A stretch of 64,000 bases of DNA from Pseudomonadota bacterium (GTDB lineage: Bacteria > Pseudomonadota > Gammaproteobacteria > Steroidobacterales > Steroidobacteraceae): positions 62,001 through 126,000 of the forward strand of contig JAEWAF010000132.1 of NCBI GenBank assembly GCA_023391815.1, written 5' to 3'. The position numbers and the translations under genes are program-made. Positions 43,310-51,803 of the stretch are shown piece by piece; position 1 is the first letter of the stretch, and every line of letters starts with the position of its first letter. The notes under the pieces were generated by a model. The model saw only the letters and a list, made by a program, of their open reading frames with translations, was not told the origin of the DNA and did not search any database.

Positions 43310-44418
43310 GGGTCCTTCAGCTCATCACGTCGCTGACGTTTGGCGGTGCCGAGCGCTTGCTGACCGACCTCGTGCCACGCATGACGGCAAGCGGTGTGGA
43401 CGTTCGCGTTCTCTGCGTCACTTCGACCATGCCTCTGGCGCCCTTGCTGGAGCAGCAATCCATCAGTGTCGCGAGCCTTCACTGCAACTCTTCCATCTAC
43501 AAAATGGACGCGGTAATGCGAGCGGCGCGTGAGGTCACGAAGCTCATCGAGGCGTTCAAGCCCGACGTGATTCACAGCCACTTGTACATGGCCGACATGC
43601 TTGCGCGACTGGCGTCGCCTCGCGGCTCCCGACTCGTTACAACTCTGCATGGGATCGAGCGCTGGTGGGAACAGAAGCATCGGCTGCGCTCTCGGGCCAA
43701 GACCCGCATCGATTCGGTGCTGGCATCGATGCGACGGACGCGGGCCATCGCGGTTTCCAATTCGGTCGCTATAGCCGCTCATGCGGCATTGAGTTTGCCG
43801 AGGGAAAAATGCCGAGTGGTGCCCAACGGCACGGACCTCGGACGATTCCAGTTCAACCGACGAGTGCCGACGGCCGATCCAGTCATCGTCCAGGTAGGGC
43901 GGCTCGCGCCGGAGAAGGGGCATCGCACGTCGCTGCAGGCATTCGCGAGACTGTTACAGACCCATCCACGATGCCGTTTACGGCTGGTGGGACACGGCCC
44001 GTTGGAGGGTGAGCTGCGAGCGTTGGCTTCGAGTTTGGGTATCGAGGGGCGCGTCGAGTTTCTTGGCGCTCGACCCGATGTGCCGGAACTGCTCGCCAGC
44101 GGTCACGTGTTCTGGATGCCCAGCGACAGCGAAGCGCTCGGTATCGCCTGCCTGGAAGCGATGGCCACCGGACTGCCGGTCATTGCAACACGCGTGGGTG
44201 GAATTCCCGAGATTGTTACCCACGACGTCGGTCATCTCGTTGCTCCGGGTGACCCTGAGCAGTTGTCAGCGACGACCGCGAGGCTGCTCGAAAACTATCC
44301 AGCCGCGCTCGAGATGGGGCGGCGTGCATCTGCGCGCGTCGTCGCTCGATATTCCATCGATACCACCGCACGCGACTATCTGAACGCGTACTCGGACATG
44401 GTGCGCGACGCATGGTAA
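43306..44418 (+). CDS. Glycosyltransferase family 4
   Basis: A 370-residue GT4 enzyme starting MRVLQLITSLTFGGAERLL, the usual N-terminal glycine loop of the family. The donor domain shows IVQVGRLAPEKGH, LVGHGPLEGELRAL, RVEFLGARPDVPELLASG, and the E-x7-E type motif in SEALGIACLEAMATGLPVIA, with VGGIPEIV after it. It probably adds a sugar to the growing EPS unit in the cytoplasm. The start overlaps the flippase stop (ATGA). The frame remains open well upstream inside the flippase gene, but that extension is a shadow. Sugar donor is unknown. Confidence 0.93.
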   Translation: MRVLQLITSLTFGGAERLLTDLVPRMTASGVDVRVLCVTSTMPLAPLLEQQSISVASLHCNSSIYKMDAVMRAAREVTKLIEAFKPDVIHSHLYMADMLARLASPRGSRLVTTLHGIERWWEQKHRLRSRAKTRIDSVLASMRRTRAIAVSNSVAIAAHAALSLPREKCRVVPNGTDLGRFQFNRRVPTADPVIVQVGRLAPEKGHRTSLQAFARLLQTHPRCRLRLVGHGPLEGELRALASSLGIEGRVEFLGARPDVPELLASGHVFWMPSDSEALGIACLEAMATGLPVIATRVGGIPEIVTHDVGHLVAPGDPEQLSATTARLLENYPAALEMGRRASARVVARYSIDTTARDYLNAYSDMVRDAW

Positions 44419-44443
44419 CGCACCGTCGCCAGGAGCGCTGACC

Positions 44444-45883
44444 GTGGAATTCTCGCTGACGCAGCTGTTTGGATTGCACAGCGCGATACTGTTGGTGGTT
44501 GCGCTGCTGTTCGTGCGTTCGCTGCCGCTATCGACTCGCCTGCTGACCGCGATGGTGCACATGACGGTGCCGGCCATCATCCTGGTCAAAGGCAATCAGA
44601 GCGCATTCTACCTGGTCGATTTCATTGCACCGCTGTTCGCGCTGTATGCGCTATTCGCGAAGCATGAAGCGGAGGAGGCGGATGCGTCGGAAGTGCGATG
44701 GGCGATGACGGCCTTGCTGCTTCTGGTGCCCATATGCACCGGCGCTCTGGTGTTCGGGATGAGCGCCTCGGGGCCCTCGACACTGCGGGACATGCAGGAA
44801 GCGGCGCTGTTTTTCGTCAGGAATCTCGCGCTACTGAGCGTGTTCGTGTTTATGACCAGAACGTCGATGACTGGCGACCGCGCGCTACGGTTGATACAGC
44901 TGGTGCTGCTGTTGTCGAGTGTTTCGGCGGGAATGGGCATGTTGAGCTATTTCGGTCCGTTCAACTTCGCGGTCTTCGAGCAACTAGAGCTGCAGAAGAA
45001 CGCGGAGGCAGCCGAGTTCGTTCACGCCAACCGCATCGGCAGCGGCTTCCTCGGCCTGTTTCGAGCTTCGGTCGGCGTGTGGTACGCATGCGTCGTGCTG
45101 GTGGCGGTCGCGTGCCTGAGCGTACTGAAGGGGTTCTATCGCTGGGTCGCAGTGGTGTCGATTGCGCTTGGGATCGGCGTCGTGCTGCTCAGCTATTCGC
45201 GCGCTGGCGTGGTCGGCCTGGCGGTGGGCCTGCTGGTGATGGCCTTGCTCGGCGGCAGCATGGGACAGCGCATGACTGCGATCGGCGCTACCTTCGTGGC
45301 TGGCTTGTGGTTGGTACTGCAGTCGGATGTGATCGGTAACCGACTCGGTTCCATCGTCAGCGCCGACGACGACGCCAGTGCCGGCCGCTTGCACGTCTGG
45401 GCACGCAGCTTCGCGCTATTCAAGGACGACATCATGTTGCTGTTATTCGGCGCCGGACCGGCCAGCCGCGGTCGCGTCTTCGAACTGGTCGGCGCGTACG
45501 GCGCGCACAACGAATATATCGATGTGATATTCCGCATGGGCATCCTAGGCCCGATTCTGGTCGCGACGATCATTTGTCTGGTGGCGCGGGCGTTGTGGAT
45601 CCGGCGCGCTCTGCCGGATGCCAGTGCCCGAGCCATCTGCAGCGGCGTGTTCGCGGCGCTGGCTGCCAACAGCGTGATGGGATTGACCCAGGATCACCTG
45701 GTCCAGGACTACGCGGCTCACATCTCCGGCGTGTTCGTCTATTTCCTCTACGGTGCCGGCCTGGGCATCAGGACTCAATCCGTTGCGGGCGCCGCGGCGA
45801 CCCCGCCGGCCACGGCGCAACCCTGGCAACCACCGAACCTGATGGGCGCGCGGCTGTCATCGGAACACGGATCGCGCGCATGA
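44444..45883 (+). CDS. O-antigen ligase/Wzy-type polymerase
   Basis: A 479-residue polytopic membrane protein with about ten to twelve helices. It carries the Wzy_C/O-antigen-ligase pattern: a large periplasmic loop region between the later helices and the arginine-containing SYSRAGVVGLAVGLLVMALL, followed by GAGPASRGRVFELVGAYGAH and NEYIDVIFRMGILGP, the usual conserved loop with His and Glu. In this cluster it is most likely the EPS polymerase joining flipped repeat units. GTG start at 44444. The stop overlaps the next ATG (ATGA at 45880-45883). Polymerase versus ligase cannot be separated by sequence alone. Confidence 0.87.
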   Translation: MEFSLTQLFGLHSAILLVVALLFVRSLPLSTRLLTAMVHMTVPAIILVKGNQSAFYLVDFIAPLFALYALFAKHEAEEADASEVRWAMTALLLLVPICTGALVFGMSASGPSTLRDMQEAALFFVRNLALLSVFVFMTRTSMTGDRALRLIQLVLLLSSVSAGMGMLSYFGPFNFAVFEQLELQKNAEAAEFVHANRIGSGFLGLFRASVGVWYACVVLVAVACLSVLKGFYRWVAVVSIALGIGVVLLSYSRAGVVGLAVGLLVMALLGGSMGQRMTAIGATFVAGLWLVLQSDVIGNRLGSIVSADDDASAGRLHVWARSFALFKDDIMLLLFGAGPASRGRVFELVGAYGAHNEYIDVIFRMGILGPILVATIICLVARALWIRRALPDASARAICSGVFAALAANSVMGLTQDHLVQDYAAHISGVFVYFLYGAGLGIRTQSVAGAAATPPATAQPWQPPNLMGARLSSEHGSRA

Positions 45884-46803
45884 ATGTTTCGAATCCGACT
45901 TTCTCCGTTGCCGTCGTTACATACAACCGCGCTTCCCTGGTGACCCGCGCGTTGGATTCAGTGTTGACTCAGACTCGGAGCGACTACGAGATCGTCGTGC
46001 TGGACAACGATTCGCACGATGGCACTGCCGAGCTCATTGCCAACCGCTATCCGCAGGCGCGTTTGGTTCGGCTGGCGCGCAATCTCGGCTGCCCGGAGGG
46101 TCGCAACCATCTGTACGCGAACTGTCGCGGCGAGTTCATCGTCAATCTGGACGACGACGGCTGGATGTCGCCAGATCTGCTGGACCGGTTGGAAGCCGTG
46201 TTTCGTCAGGACGAGCGCATCGGCGTGGTCGCCATGCGGCAGTCGTTTCCCGAAGGCGGCGTGAATGCGGGCCGCGCCATGTCCGCGCAATTCCAGGACG
46301 TAGGTGTGTTCGTCGGCTGCGCTTCGGCATTGCGCCGCTCGATGCTCGCCGAGACGGGCGCGTTTCCCTCCGATTTCTTTTTGTTCGCCGAAGAATCCTA
46401 TCTGGCGCTGCGCGCTCTGGATGCCGGCTATCGGATCGTGAGCGCGCCCGACATCATCATGTGGCATCCGCATATCGGCGGCAGCCACATCGACAACCGC
46501 CGCGACTATCAGCTGTTTCGCAATCCGATGCTGGTGACGTTGCGGCTGTATCCCCTCGGTTACCTGCTGACTTATCTGCCCGGTCGCATGGTTCTCAATT
46601 TCTTCCATGCCGTGCGCCGGCGCAGCGTGTGGAGCTATTTCCGAGCATTGAGCAGCGTCCTCGTGCAATTGCCGGCCACATTGCTGACGCGGCGGCCGGT
46701 CGGATCGGACGCGGTGGCCAAACATCTGGGAGCACGGAAGGCGTGGGTAGTGTTCAAGCACCCGACGCCGAAAGATTCATCACTCGGTGCGGAGGTATCC
46801 TGA
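45880..46803 (+). CDS. Glycosyltransferase family 2 (rhamnosyltransferase-like)
   Basis: A 307-residue GT-A fold enzyme. Motifs are FSVAVVTYNRASLVTRALDS, VVLDNDSHDGTAELIA, the DxD-type NLDDDGWMSPDLLDRL, and the acceptor-side GAFPSDFFLFAEESYLALRA with the likely catalytic Glu/Asp. It should transfer a sugar to the lipid-linked EPS unit at the cytoplasmic face; the C-terminal part contains hydrophobic or amphipathic stretches (YPLGYLLTYLPGRMVLNFF) for membrane association. Its ATG overlaps the polymerase stop and its TGA shares a base with the next ATG, showing tight translational coupling on both sides. Confidence 0.92.
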   Translation: MNVSNPTFSVAVVTYNRASLVTRALDSVLTQTRSDYEIVVLDNDSHDGTAELIANRYPQARLVRLARNLGCPEGRNHLYANCRGEFIVNLDDDGWMSPDLLDRLEAVFRQDERIGVVAMRQSFPEGGVNAGRAMSAQFQDVGVFVGCASALRRSMLAETGAFPSDFFLFAEESYLALRALDAGYRIVSAPDIIMWHPHIGGSHIDNRRDYQLFRNPMLVTLRLYPLGYLLTYLPGRMVLNFFHAVRRRSVWSYFRALSSVLVQLPATLLTRRPVGSDAVAKHLGARKAWVVFKHPTPKDSSLGAEVS

Positions 46804-47645
46804 TGAGACACTGTCCATGGAAGGCGGTCTGCGCGTGCATTTTCTCGCTCTTCATACTGACGAGCGGCGGAGCCAAGGCAGGCCCGACCGAGTGCCACAT
46901 CTACGACGGGACGATCTACCAGAACAAACCGGCCGAGCGGCCCGGCATGCTGGACATCCACGTCGTCTATCAATCCGACCTCTGGAATCCGCAACTGCCC
47001 GATGCGCCGCTGCCCTGGCGCCCGCGAGTCGAAGCGGCCGCGCGAACGGCCGAAGCTCGCAATGTGCCGCTGGTGTTCGATATCGAACGCTGGCCGGTGG
47101 ATGCCACCGTGTCCGACGAGCAGGTCGCGCTCGTCATCGGAAAACTACTCGAGATCGTGCAATGGGCGAGAGCGGCGGCGCCGACGGTGAAGCTGGGTTA
47201 CTTCACGCTCGCGCCGATGGCGGCCAGCTCCTGGGCGGTCGCGCCCAAGGGCAGCGAGGACAACCTGGCGTGGCGCCGTGCCAACGATCGCATGCGGCCG
47301 CTGGCCGACGCGGTCGATATCATCTTTCCGTATGTGTACACCTACAAGAACAATCCGGCGGAGTGGGAAGGGCAGGCGCTAGGAAACATTCGCGAGGCCC
47401 ATCGCTACGGCAAGCCCGTGTATGTATTCATCTGGCCGCAATACACCGAGCGCGACAAGGAGCTGGGGTATACGTTCATTCCGAGCGAGTTCTGGCGACG
47501 ACAGCTCGCGGTCGCGTGCGAGCAGGCCGATGGTGTGGTGATCTGGGGCGGCTGGGATCCGAAGCTGAGACAGCGCGCCAACTGGGACGACTCGGCGCAG
47601 TGGTATCGCGATGTGCAGGTGTTTCTGGGCCTGAGATCCGAATGA
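46803..47645 (+). CDS. Secreted TIM-barrel glycoside-hydrolase-like protein
   Basis: A 280-residue exported protein (signal peptide to about KA/GP) with alternating beta/alpha segments of a TIM barrel: VPLVFDIERWPVDATVSDEQ, VKLGYFTLAPMAASSW, VDIIFPYVYTYKNN, KPVYVFIWPQYTE and DGVVIWGGWD. The acidic pair in FDIERW is a plausible catalytic centre. The pattern is reminiscent of GH56 hyaluronidase-like folds but I cannot assign a family. It sits at the end of the plus-strand EPS unit, its ATG overlapping the GT2 stop by one base, so it probably trims or releases the polymer in the periplasm. A small N-terminal Cys group (HCPWKAVCAC) lies in the signal region. Confidence 0.8.
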   Translation: MRHCPWKAVCACIFSLFILTSGGAKAGPTECHIYDGTIYQNKPAERPGMLDIHVVYQSDLWNPQLPDAPLPWRPRVEAAARTAEARNVPLVFDIERWPVDATVSDEQVALVIGKLLEIVQWARAAAPTVKLGYFTLAPMAASSWAVAPKGSEDNLAWRRANDRMRPLADAVDIIFPYVYTYKNNPAEWEGQALGNIREAHRYGKPVYVFIWPQYTERDKELGYTFIPSEFWRRQLAVACEQADGVVIWGGWDPKLRQRANWDDSAQWYRDVQVFLGLRSE

Positions 47646-47660
47646 CCTGATGAGGGGCGA

Positions 47661-48782
47661 TCAGCCCGCGACCGCGGCGTCGATCAACTCGCGCTGCACG
47701 GCTGGATGATATTTGGCGCGAATCGATTCCGTGCAGCTGCGCCGTGTGCTCGCGGGCACCCATGTCGTACGCGTCCAGGCCTCGATGGCGATCGCCAGCG
47801 ATTGCTCCGATTCCTTTTTGAAGAAGTCGCCGGTCACGCCGGGAGCGATGGCCTCCCATTCCGGCATCTGGTCAGCGGCGTCATCGTGCGTGATGACGGG
47901 AACGCCGTAGGCGAGGCTGTGCATGCAGGTCAGACCCACGTTGCCGGGCGACACAGTGACATTGGCAATGCTGAACAGCTCTGCCAGCCGAGCTTCGTCG
48001 TAACAAGCGCCATTGAAGACCGCATGCACTCGCTCCCGCGCCGCGAGCGCCGCCAGCGATTCGCGTTCGGGGCCATCGCCAATCAATAGCAGGTTGACCC
48101 GCCGTGTGCGATTGACGATGCCGAGCGCGCGGATCAGCAAATCGAAACGTTTCACTCGGGTCAGGCGAGCGCTGGCGAGGACGACCGGGTCGCTGGACCC
48201 GAACAACCGCTGCCGTGTATGGATTCTGTCGTCATCGCCGATCCGTTCCAACAGGCGGTGCTGTAACTCGAAATCCAGACTGTTGTAAATGACTTGCAGG
48301 CGCGCCGGTGCGAATCCCATACGTATGCCGATATCGCGGGCGTAATGGCCATAAAGCAGCAAGCCGTGAGCGATCCGATAGAACGCAGCTCGAAATGCGC
48401 GCTTCAAGCCCCGGTCCGGCCGCGTCCATCCGTGCGTCCAGAACAATACCCGTCGGCCTCGCATGCGAGCCATCAGCGCCGCCAGCCAGGTGGCCGGCCA
48501 GGTAGCGTTGCCAAGAAAGATGTAGCAATCGAAACCGCCGTTCAACGAAGCGCGCAGCAAGCCGCCTTGCCACATGATGGCGCTGTTGAGGTGCCTGCTA
48601 TGGGTCGGGATGAACCGTGGATTGCCATGGAAGTCCATGCACTTGATCGACGCGGTGGGGTCGTCGGCATCGCCCAGGAAATAGTAGTCGTGCAGGCCGT
48701 TTGTCATCAGCTCGCGCAATACGGGCGCGCGATAATGGGCAAAAAACGGGTAGACGATGGCAACTTTGCGCCGCGGATTCAT
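47661..48782 (-). CDS. Glycosyltransferase family 4, opposite strand
   Basis: A 373-residue GT-B glycosyltransferase beginning RRKVAIVYPFFAHYRAPVLR, with the donor domain VVLASARLTRVKRFDLLIRA, LLLIGDGPERESLAALAARE and an acidic patch in NVTVSPGNVGLTCMHSLAYG. The N-terminal half contains FWTHGWTRPDRG. It probably contributes a sugar to the EPS. It is the only minus-strand gene in the cluster, ending 15 bp from the convergent hydrolase gene, and is divergent from the acetyltransferase gene. The ATG at 48782 is preferred; a GTG at 48797 would place the start inside the TGTCACAAAAGTG promoter-like element. Confidence 0.9.
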   Translation of the reverse strand: MNPRRKVAIVYPFFAHYRAPVLRELMTNGLHDYYFLGDADDPTASIKCMDFHGNPRFIPTHSRHLNSAIMWQGGLLRASLNGGFDCYIFLGNATWPATWLAALMARMRGRRVLFWTHGWTRPDRGLKRAFRAAFYRIAHGLLLYGHYARDIGIRMGFAPARLQVIYNSLDFELQHRLLERIGDDDRIHTRQRLFGSSDPVVLASARLTRVKRFDLLIRALGIVNRTRRVNLLLIGDGPERESLAALAARERVHAVFNGACYDEARLAELFSIANVTVSPGNVGLTCMHSLAYGVPVITHDDAADQMPEWEAIAPGVTGDFFKKESEQSLAIAIEAWTRTTWVPASTRRSCTESIRAKYHPAVQRELIDAAVAG

Positions 48783-48791
48783 TCTGGCCGA

Positions 48792-48833
48792 TGTCACAAA
48801 AGTGTTGCGGACGGGCGGTTACACTGCGCGCGC
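48792..48833 (+). promoter_or_regulatory. Conserved promoter-like element, copy 1
   Basis: TGTCACAAAAGTGTTGCGG (48792-48810) followed by GGTTACACTGCGC (48817-48829) matches a second copy at 49467-49507 in sequence and order. Each copy precedes an acetyltransferase gene on the plus strand. TACACT at 48820-48825 could be a -10 hexamer, but no matching -35 is clear. Confidence 0.5.
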
Positions 48834-48862
48834 CCCATGTTGTCACGCCAACATGCATCACA

Positions 48863-49453
48863 ATGATTAAGTCTGCGTTACGGCGCAACGCCCGTCTCTA
48901 TTTCGTATTGCGATCTCTCCTGATGTCCTTGCGACGCTGGTCGCGCGGCTTGCGACACGTACATCCGACATTCTATATGGCTCGCTCGGCACGAGTGAGT
49001 CGGGACCTGATCGCCCGGGAGTACAGCTTCGTGAATATCGACTGTATCGTCGGGCCGCGCGTCACCTTGGGTCGCTATGCCATGCTGGCTCCGGAAGTGG
49101 TGATCATCGGAGGCGACCATCGGGTGGACGTGCCAGGCACACCGATCCTGTTCAGCGGCCGTCCGGAGCTGAAACGCACTGTCATCGGCGCCGATGCCTG
49201 GGTGGGTTTTCGCGCCATTGTCATGGCGGGCGTGAACATCGGTCGGGGCGCCATCGTTGCAGCCGGTGCCGTGGTCACGAAGGACGTGCCGCCCTACGAA
49301 ATCCATGCGGGCGTGCCCGCGAGAAAGATCGGCGAGCGATTCGCTTCGCCCGCCGATCGCATGCGGCACGATGCCATGCTGGACGGGGCCGTTATCGAAG
49401 GCGAGTTTCCCGCTCCACTGCCCGTCGACGGATCGACCAGAGAGACCCGCTGA
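48863..49453 (+). CDS. Left-handed beta-helix acetyltransferase (CatB/maltose-acetyltransferase type)
   Basis: A 196-residue hexapeptide-repeat acyltransferase. The helical N-terminus (IKSALRRNARLYFVLRSLLM) is followed by hexapeptide rungs: VNIDCIVGPRVTLGRYAMLA, VIIGGDHRVDVPGTPILFSG, TVIGADAWVGFRAIVMAGVN and IGRGAIVAAGAVVTKDVPPY. The His of GGDH is the likely catalytic base. It should transfer acetyl from acetyl-CoA to a sugar of the EPS or its precursor. The start at 48863 is chosen from homologue-like length and the promoter-like element 50 bp upstream; the open frame extends upstream without coding character. The second acetyltransferase follows after 113 bp. Confidence 0.88.
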   Translation: MIKSALRRNARLYFVLRSLLMSLRRWSRGLRHVHPTFYMARSARVSRDLIAREYSFVNIDCIVGPRVTLGRYAMLAPEVVIIGGDHRVDVPGTPILFSGRPELKRTVIGADAWVGFRAIVMAGVNIGRGAIVAAGAVVTKDVPPYEIHAGVPARKIGERFASPADRMRHDAMLDGAVIEGEFPAPLPVDGSTRETR

Positions 49454-49466
49454 CGGTCACGAGCGC

Positions 49467-49507
49467 TGTCACAAAAGTGTTACGGGCCGATGGTTAACTG
49501 CGCCGGC
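49467..49507 (+). promoter_or_regulatory. Conserved promoter-like element, copy 2
   Basis: TGTCACAAAAGTGTTACGG (49467-49485) followed by GGTTAACTGCGCCGG (49492-49506) matches copy 1 with one mismatch in the first 19 bases. It lies 60-100 bp before the second acetyltransferase gene, suggesting that the two genes share a regulator. Confidence 0.5.
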
Positions 49508-49566
49508 CCGCACCAGAGCGGCGGAGAATATCGGTAAACGTCGCCCTGTCGGCTCGAATCGCAGTC

Positions 49567-50184
49567 ATGAACAGCCAGCTTGCAGATCGTTCTGTCGATA
49601 CTGTCGTGGCCACGGTGCAACTCGTGGATCCGGAAGCAAACCGGGCCGCGAGGAAATATTCCCGGGCGGAGCAGTGCCGACGGATCCTCTGGACGCTCGG
49701 CGCATACGCCATTCGTCTGAGTCCGCGCCCGTGCTTCGCCTGGCGCTGCTCGGTGCTGAGGCTGTTCGGTGCGAAAGTAGGGCGGTCAGTGCAGTTTTAT
49801 TCGTCGACCCGCTTCTACATGCCCTGGAACGTCGAGATCGGCGACTGGGCGGCGATCGGTGAGGACGCGTTCATCTACAGCCTTGGGAAGGTTCGTATCG
49901 GCGCCGGTGCGGCGCTCGCGTATCGCACCCACGTCTGTGCCGGCACTCATGATTTTTCCGATCCAGCGCTGCCGTTGCTCAAACCTCCGGTGACCATCGA
50001 GGACGACGTCTGGATTGGCACCGAAGCCTTCATCGGGCCCGGCACCACGGTTTCCAAAGGTGCCATCGTCGCGGCGCGAGCCGTGGTCGTCAAAGACGTG
50101 CCGCCGCTGCATATCGTTGCCGGGAACCCGGCGCGCCAGATCGGTTTGAGACGCGCTCCATGTTCCCCGGTCAGCCCGTCATGA
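49567..50184 (+). CDS. WcaF-like hexapeptide-repeat acetyltransferase
   Basis: A 205-residue left-handed beta-helix acetyltransferase. An N-terminal helical part (EQCRRILWTLGAYAIRLSPR) precedes rungs including VGRSVQFYSSTRFYMPWNVE, IGDWAAIGEDAFIYSLGKVR and VTIEDDVWIGTEAFIGPGTT, with THDFSD holding the likely catalytic His. This layout matches putative colanic-acid acetyltransferases (WcaF type). It probably O-acetylates the EPS unit. Its stop overlaps the methyltransferase ATG (ATGA at 50181-50184), so the two are coupled. Confidence 0.9.
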   Translation: MNSQLADRSVDTVVATVQLVDPEANRAARKYSRAEQCRRILWTLGAYAIRLSPRPCFAWRCSVLRLFGAKVGRSVQFYSSTRFYMPWNVEIGDWAAIGEDAFIYSLGKVRIGAGAALAYRTHVCAGTHDFSDPALPLLKPPVTIEDDVWIGTEAFIGPGTTVSKGAIVAARAVVVKDVPPLHIVAGNPARQIGLRRAPCSPVSPS

Positions 50185-50837
50185 GCGAGATTGCCACGAA
50201 CACTTCCATTCCAGATTACGGCTGGGAAAGCGGCGAAGCGGAAGCCTCGCATGATTATTTGCAGCCAGTCGTTCTCGCTACGGTACGCGCTTGCCTGCCG
50301 GCTGCATCGGCAACTCCTCGCGTCTTCGATGCCGGGTGCGGTAACGGCGCGTTGCTACGAAAACTGCAGCTCAGCGGCTACGAAGTGTCCGGCTGCGATG
50401 CGAGCGAATCCGGCGTCGCGCAGGCTCGCAAGCTGTGCGGCGATTCGGTTCGGGTGGAGCGCTTGTCCGTCTATGACAACCTGAGCGAGGTATTCGGTTC
50501 GCATTGGGACGTGGTGGTGTCGACGGAAGTGGTCGAGCACTTATATGCGCCCCGGGATTTCATCCGGCAGGCACACCGCTTGTTGAGGCCGGGGGGCGCA
50601 TTGATTCTGTCGACGCCCTACCATGGCTATCTGAAGAATCTCGCGTTGGCGGCCACCGGCGCGCTCGATCATCATTTCACGGCCCTGTGGGACGGCGGAC
50701 ACATCAAGTTCTGGTCCTATCGCACGCTCAAGCAGTTGCTGAGCGAGTTCGGCTTCAGCCAGTTCTCGTTCGCTGGTGCCGGTCGGTTGCCTTGGCTGTG
50801 GAAGTCCATGGTGGTCGTCACTCGCAAGCCGGAGTAA
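50181..50837 (+). CDS. Class I SAM-dependent methyltransferase
   Basis: A 218-residue cytoplasmic methyltransferase. Motif I is VFDAGCGNGALLRKL, motif II region GYEVSGCDASESGVAQARKL, and motif post-III WDVVVSTEVVEHLYAP with RLLRPGGALILSTPYHGYLK, as in UbiG-like enzymes. It lacks other domains. In this place it may methylate a sugar of the EPS unit. The ATG at 50181 overlaps the acetyltransferase stop and is preferred to an ATG at 50160. The GT2 gene follows after 7 bp. Confidence 0.9.
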   Translation: MSEIATNTSIPDYGWESGEAEASHDYLQPVVLATVRACLPAASATPRVFDAGCGNGALLRKLQLSGYEVSGCDASESGVAQARKLCGDSVRVERLSVYDNLSEVFGSHWDVVVSTEVVEHLYAPRDFIRQAHRLLRPGGALILSTPYHGYLKNLALAATGALDHHFTALWDGGHIKFWSYRTLKQLLSEFGFSQFSFAGAGRLPWLWKSMVVVTRKPE

Positions 50838-50844
50838 GGCCAGC

Positions 50845-51675
50845 ATGAGCGTCTCCGTCATGATTCTCACGCTCAATGAGGAAACCAATTTACGCGACTG
50901 TCTCGCCTCGCTCGCCTGGTCGGACGACATCGTGGTGTTCGATTCGTTCAGCACGGATGCGACTTGCGCCATCGCGACCGAGGCGGGAGCCCGCGTCGTG
51001 CAACGAAGGTTCGACAACTGGTCGGCCCACCAGAACTGGGCCGTCGCCCACATTTCTTTCAAGTATCCCTGGGTGTTGTACCTGGATGCGGACGAGCGGT
51101 GCACGCCGGAATTGCGCGATGAAGTGATCGCGATGGCGAGGACCGAAGCCGGGCAGGCGGCGTTTCGCATTCGTCGCAAGGATTACTTCATGGGGCGCTG
51201 GCTGAAACACGCCCAGCTGTATCCGACCTGGCTGGTGCGATTGTTCCGTCCGGAAAAGATCCGTTACGAGCGCCTGGTCAATCCGGTCGCGACCGTCGAT
51301 GGCGAGATCGGCGAGCTGACCGCGCACATCGATCACTATCCTTTCAGTCACGGCGTGGCACATTGGATTGCCCGGCACAACAAATATTCGGATATGGAAG
51401 CCATCGAAGCGGTCAGGGCCCGCGCGCGAGTGGCGTTCAAGACGGGCGACCTGGTCAGCCGCGATCCCAATGCTCGACGTCGTGCGCTGAAAGAGATTTT
51501 CTTTCGGTTGCCGGCGCGGCCGATGGTGAAGTTTCTTTATTACTACCTGTGGCGCCGGGGCTTTCTCGATGGCCGCCCCGGCTTCACATACGCAACCTTG
51601 CAGGCGTTCTACGAATACATGATCGAATGCAAGCGCCGCGAGCTGCTGCGGCGGGCCGAAGGGCTGCCAGTGTGA
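50845..51675 (+). CDS. Glycosyltransferase family 2 (WaaE/KdtX-like)
   Basis: A 276-residue GT-A enzyme: VSVMILTLNEETNLRDCLAS, DDIVVFDSFSTDATCAIATE, RFDNWSAHQNWAVAH and the metal-binding VLYLDADERCTPELRDEV. The later part, FRIRRKDYFMGRWLKHAQLY and LVRLFRP, is typical of the WaaE/KdtX beta-1,4-glucosyltransferase branch, which lacks transmembrane helices apart from an amphipathic C-terminus. It likely builds the EPS repeat. AAGG lies just before the ATG at 50845. It ends 128 bp before the exosortase gene. Confidence 0.92.
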   Translation: MSVSVMILTLNEETNLRDCLASLAWSDDIVVFDSFSTDATCAIATEAGARVVQRRFDNWSAHQNWAVAHISFKYPWVLYLDADERCTPELRDEVIAMARTEAGQAAFRIRRKDYFMGRWLKHAQLYPTWLVRLFRPEKIRYERLVNPVATVDGEIGELTAHIDHYPFSHGVAHWIARHNKYSDMEAIEAVRARARVAFKTGDLVSRDPNARRRALKEIFFRLPARPMVKFLYYYLWRRGFLDGRPGFTYATLQAFYEYMIECKRRELLRRAEGLPV

Positions 51676-51734
51676 TCCTGGCTCGGCTCGTTCGGCATGC
51701 GGCTTCGTTCCTGGTCCACGCGTAGTCTTCGGAC

Positions 51735-51803
51735 TGTCACACACGCGCCATAACCTTCGCGCTCCCGGTAAAGATTCACAACAGTCGGCGGCCGAGCGGG
51801 CAG
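51735..51803 (+). promoter_or_regulatory. TGTCACACACGCG element before the exosortase gene
   Basis: TGTCACACACGCG (51735-51747) lies in the 128-bp gap upstream of xrtD and shares its first seven bases with the twin elements before the acetyltransferases. It may mark the promoter of the exosortase/transferase pair. Confidence 0.3.

Noticed and set aside
48792..48810. Sigma-54 promoter reading of TGTCACAAAAGTGTTGC
   Set aside because: The spacing between the GT-type -24 and the GC of TTGC is two bases too long and the -24 GG is missing, so it does not fit sigma-54.
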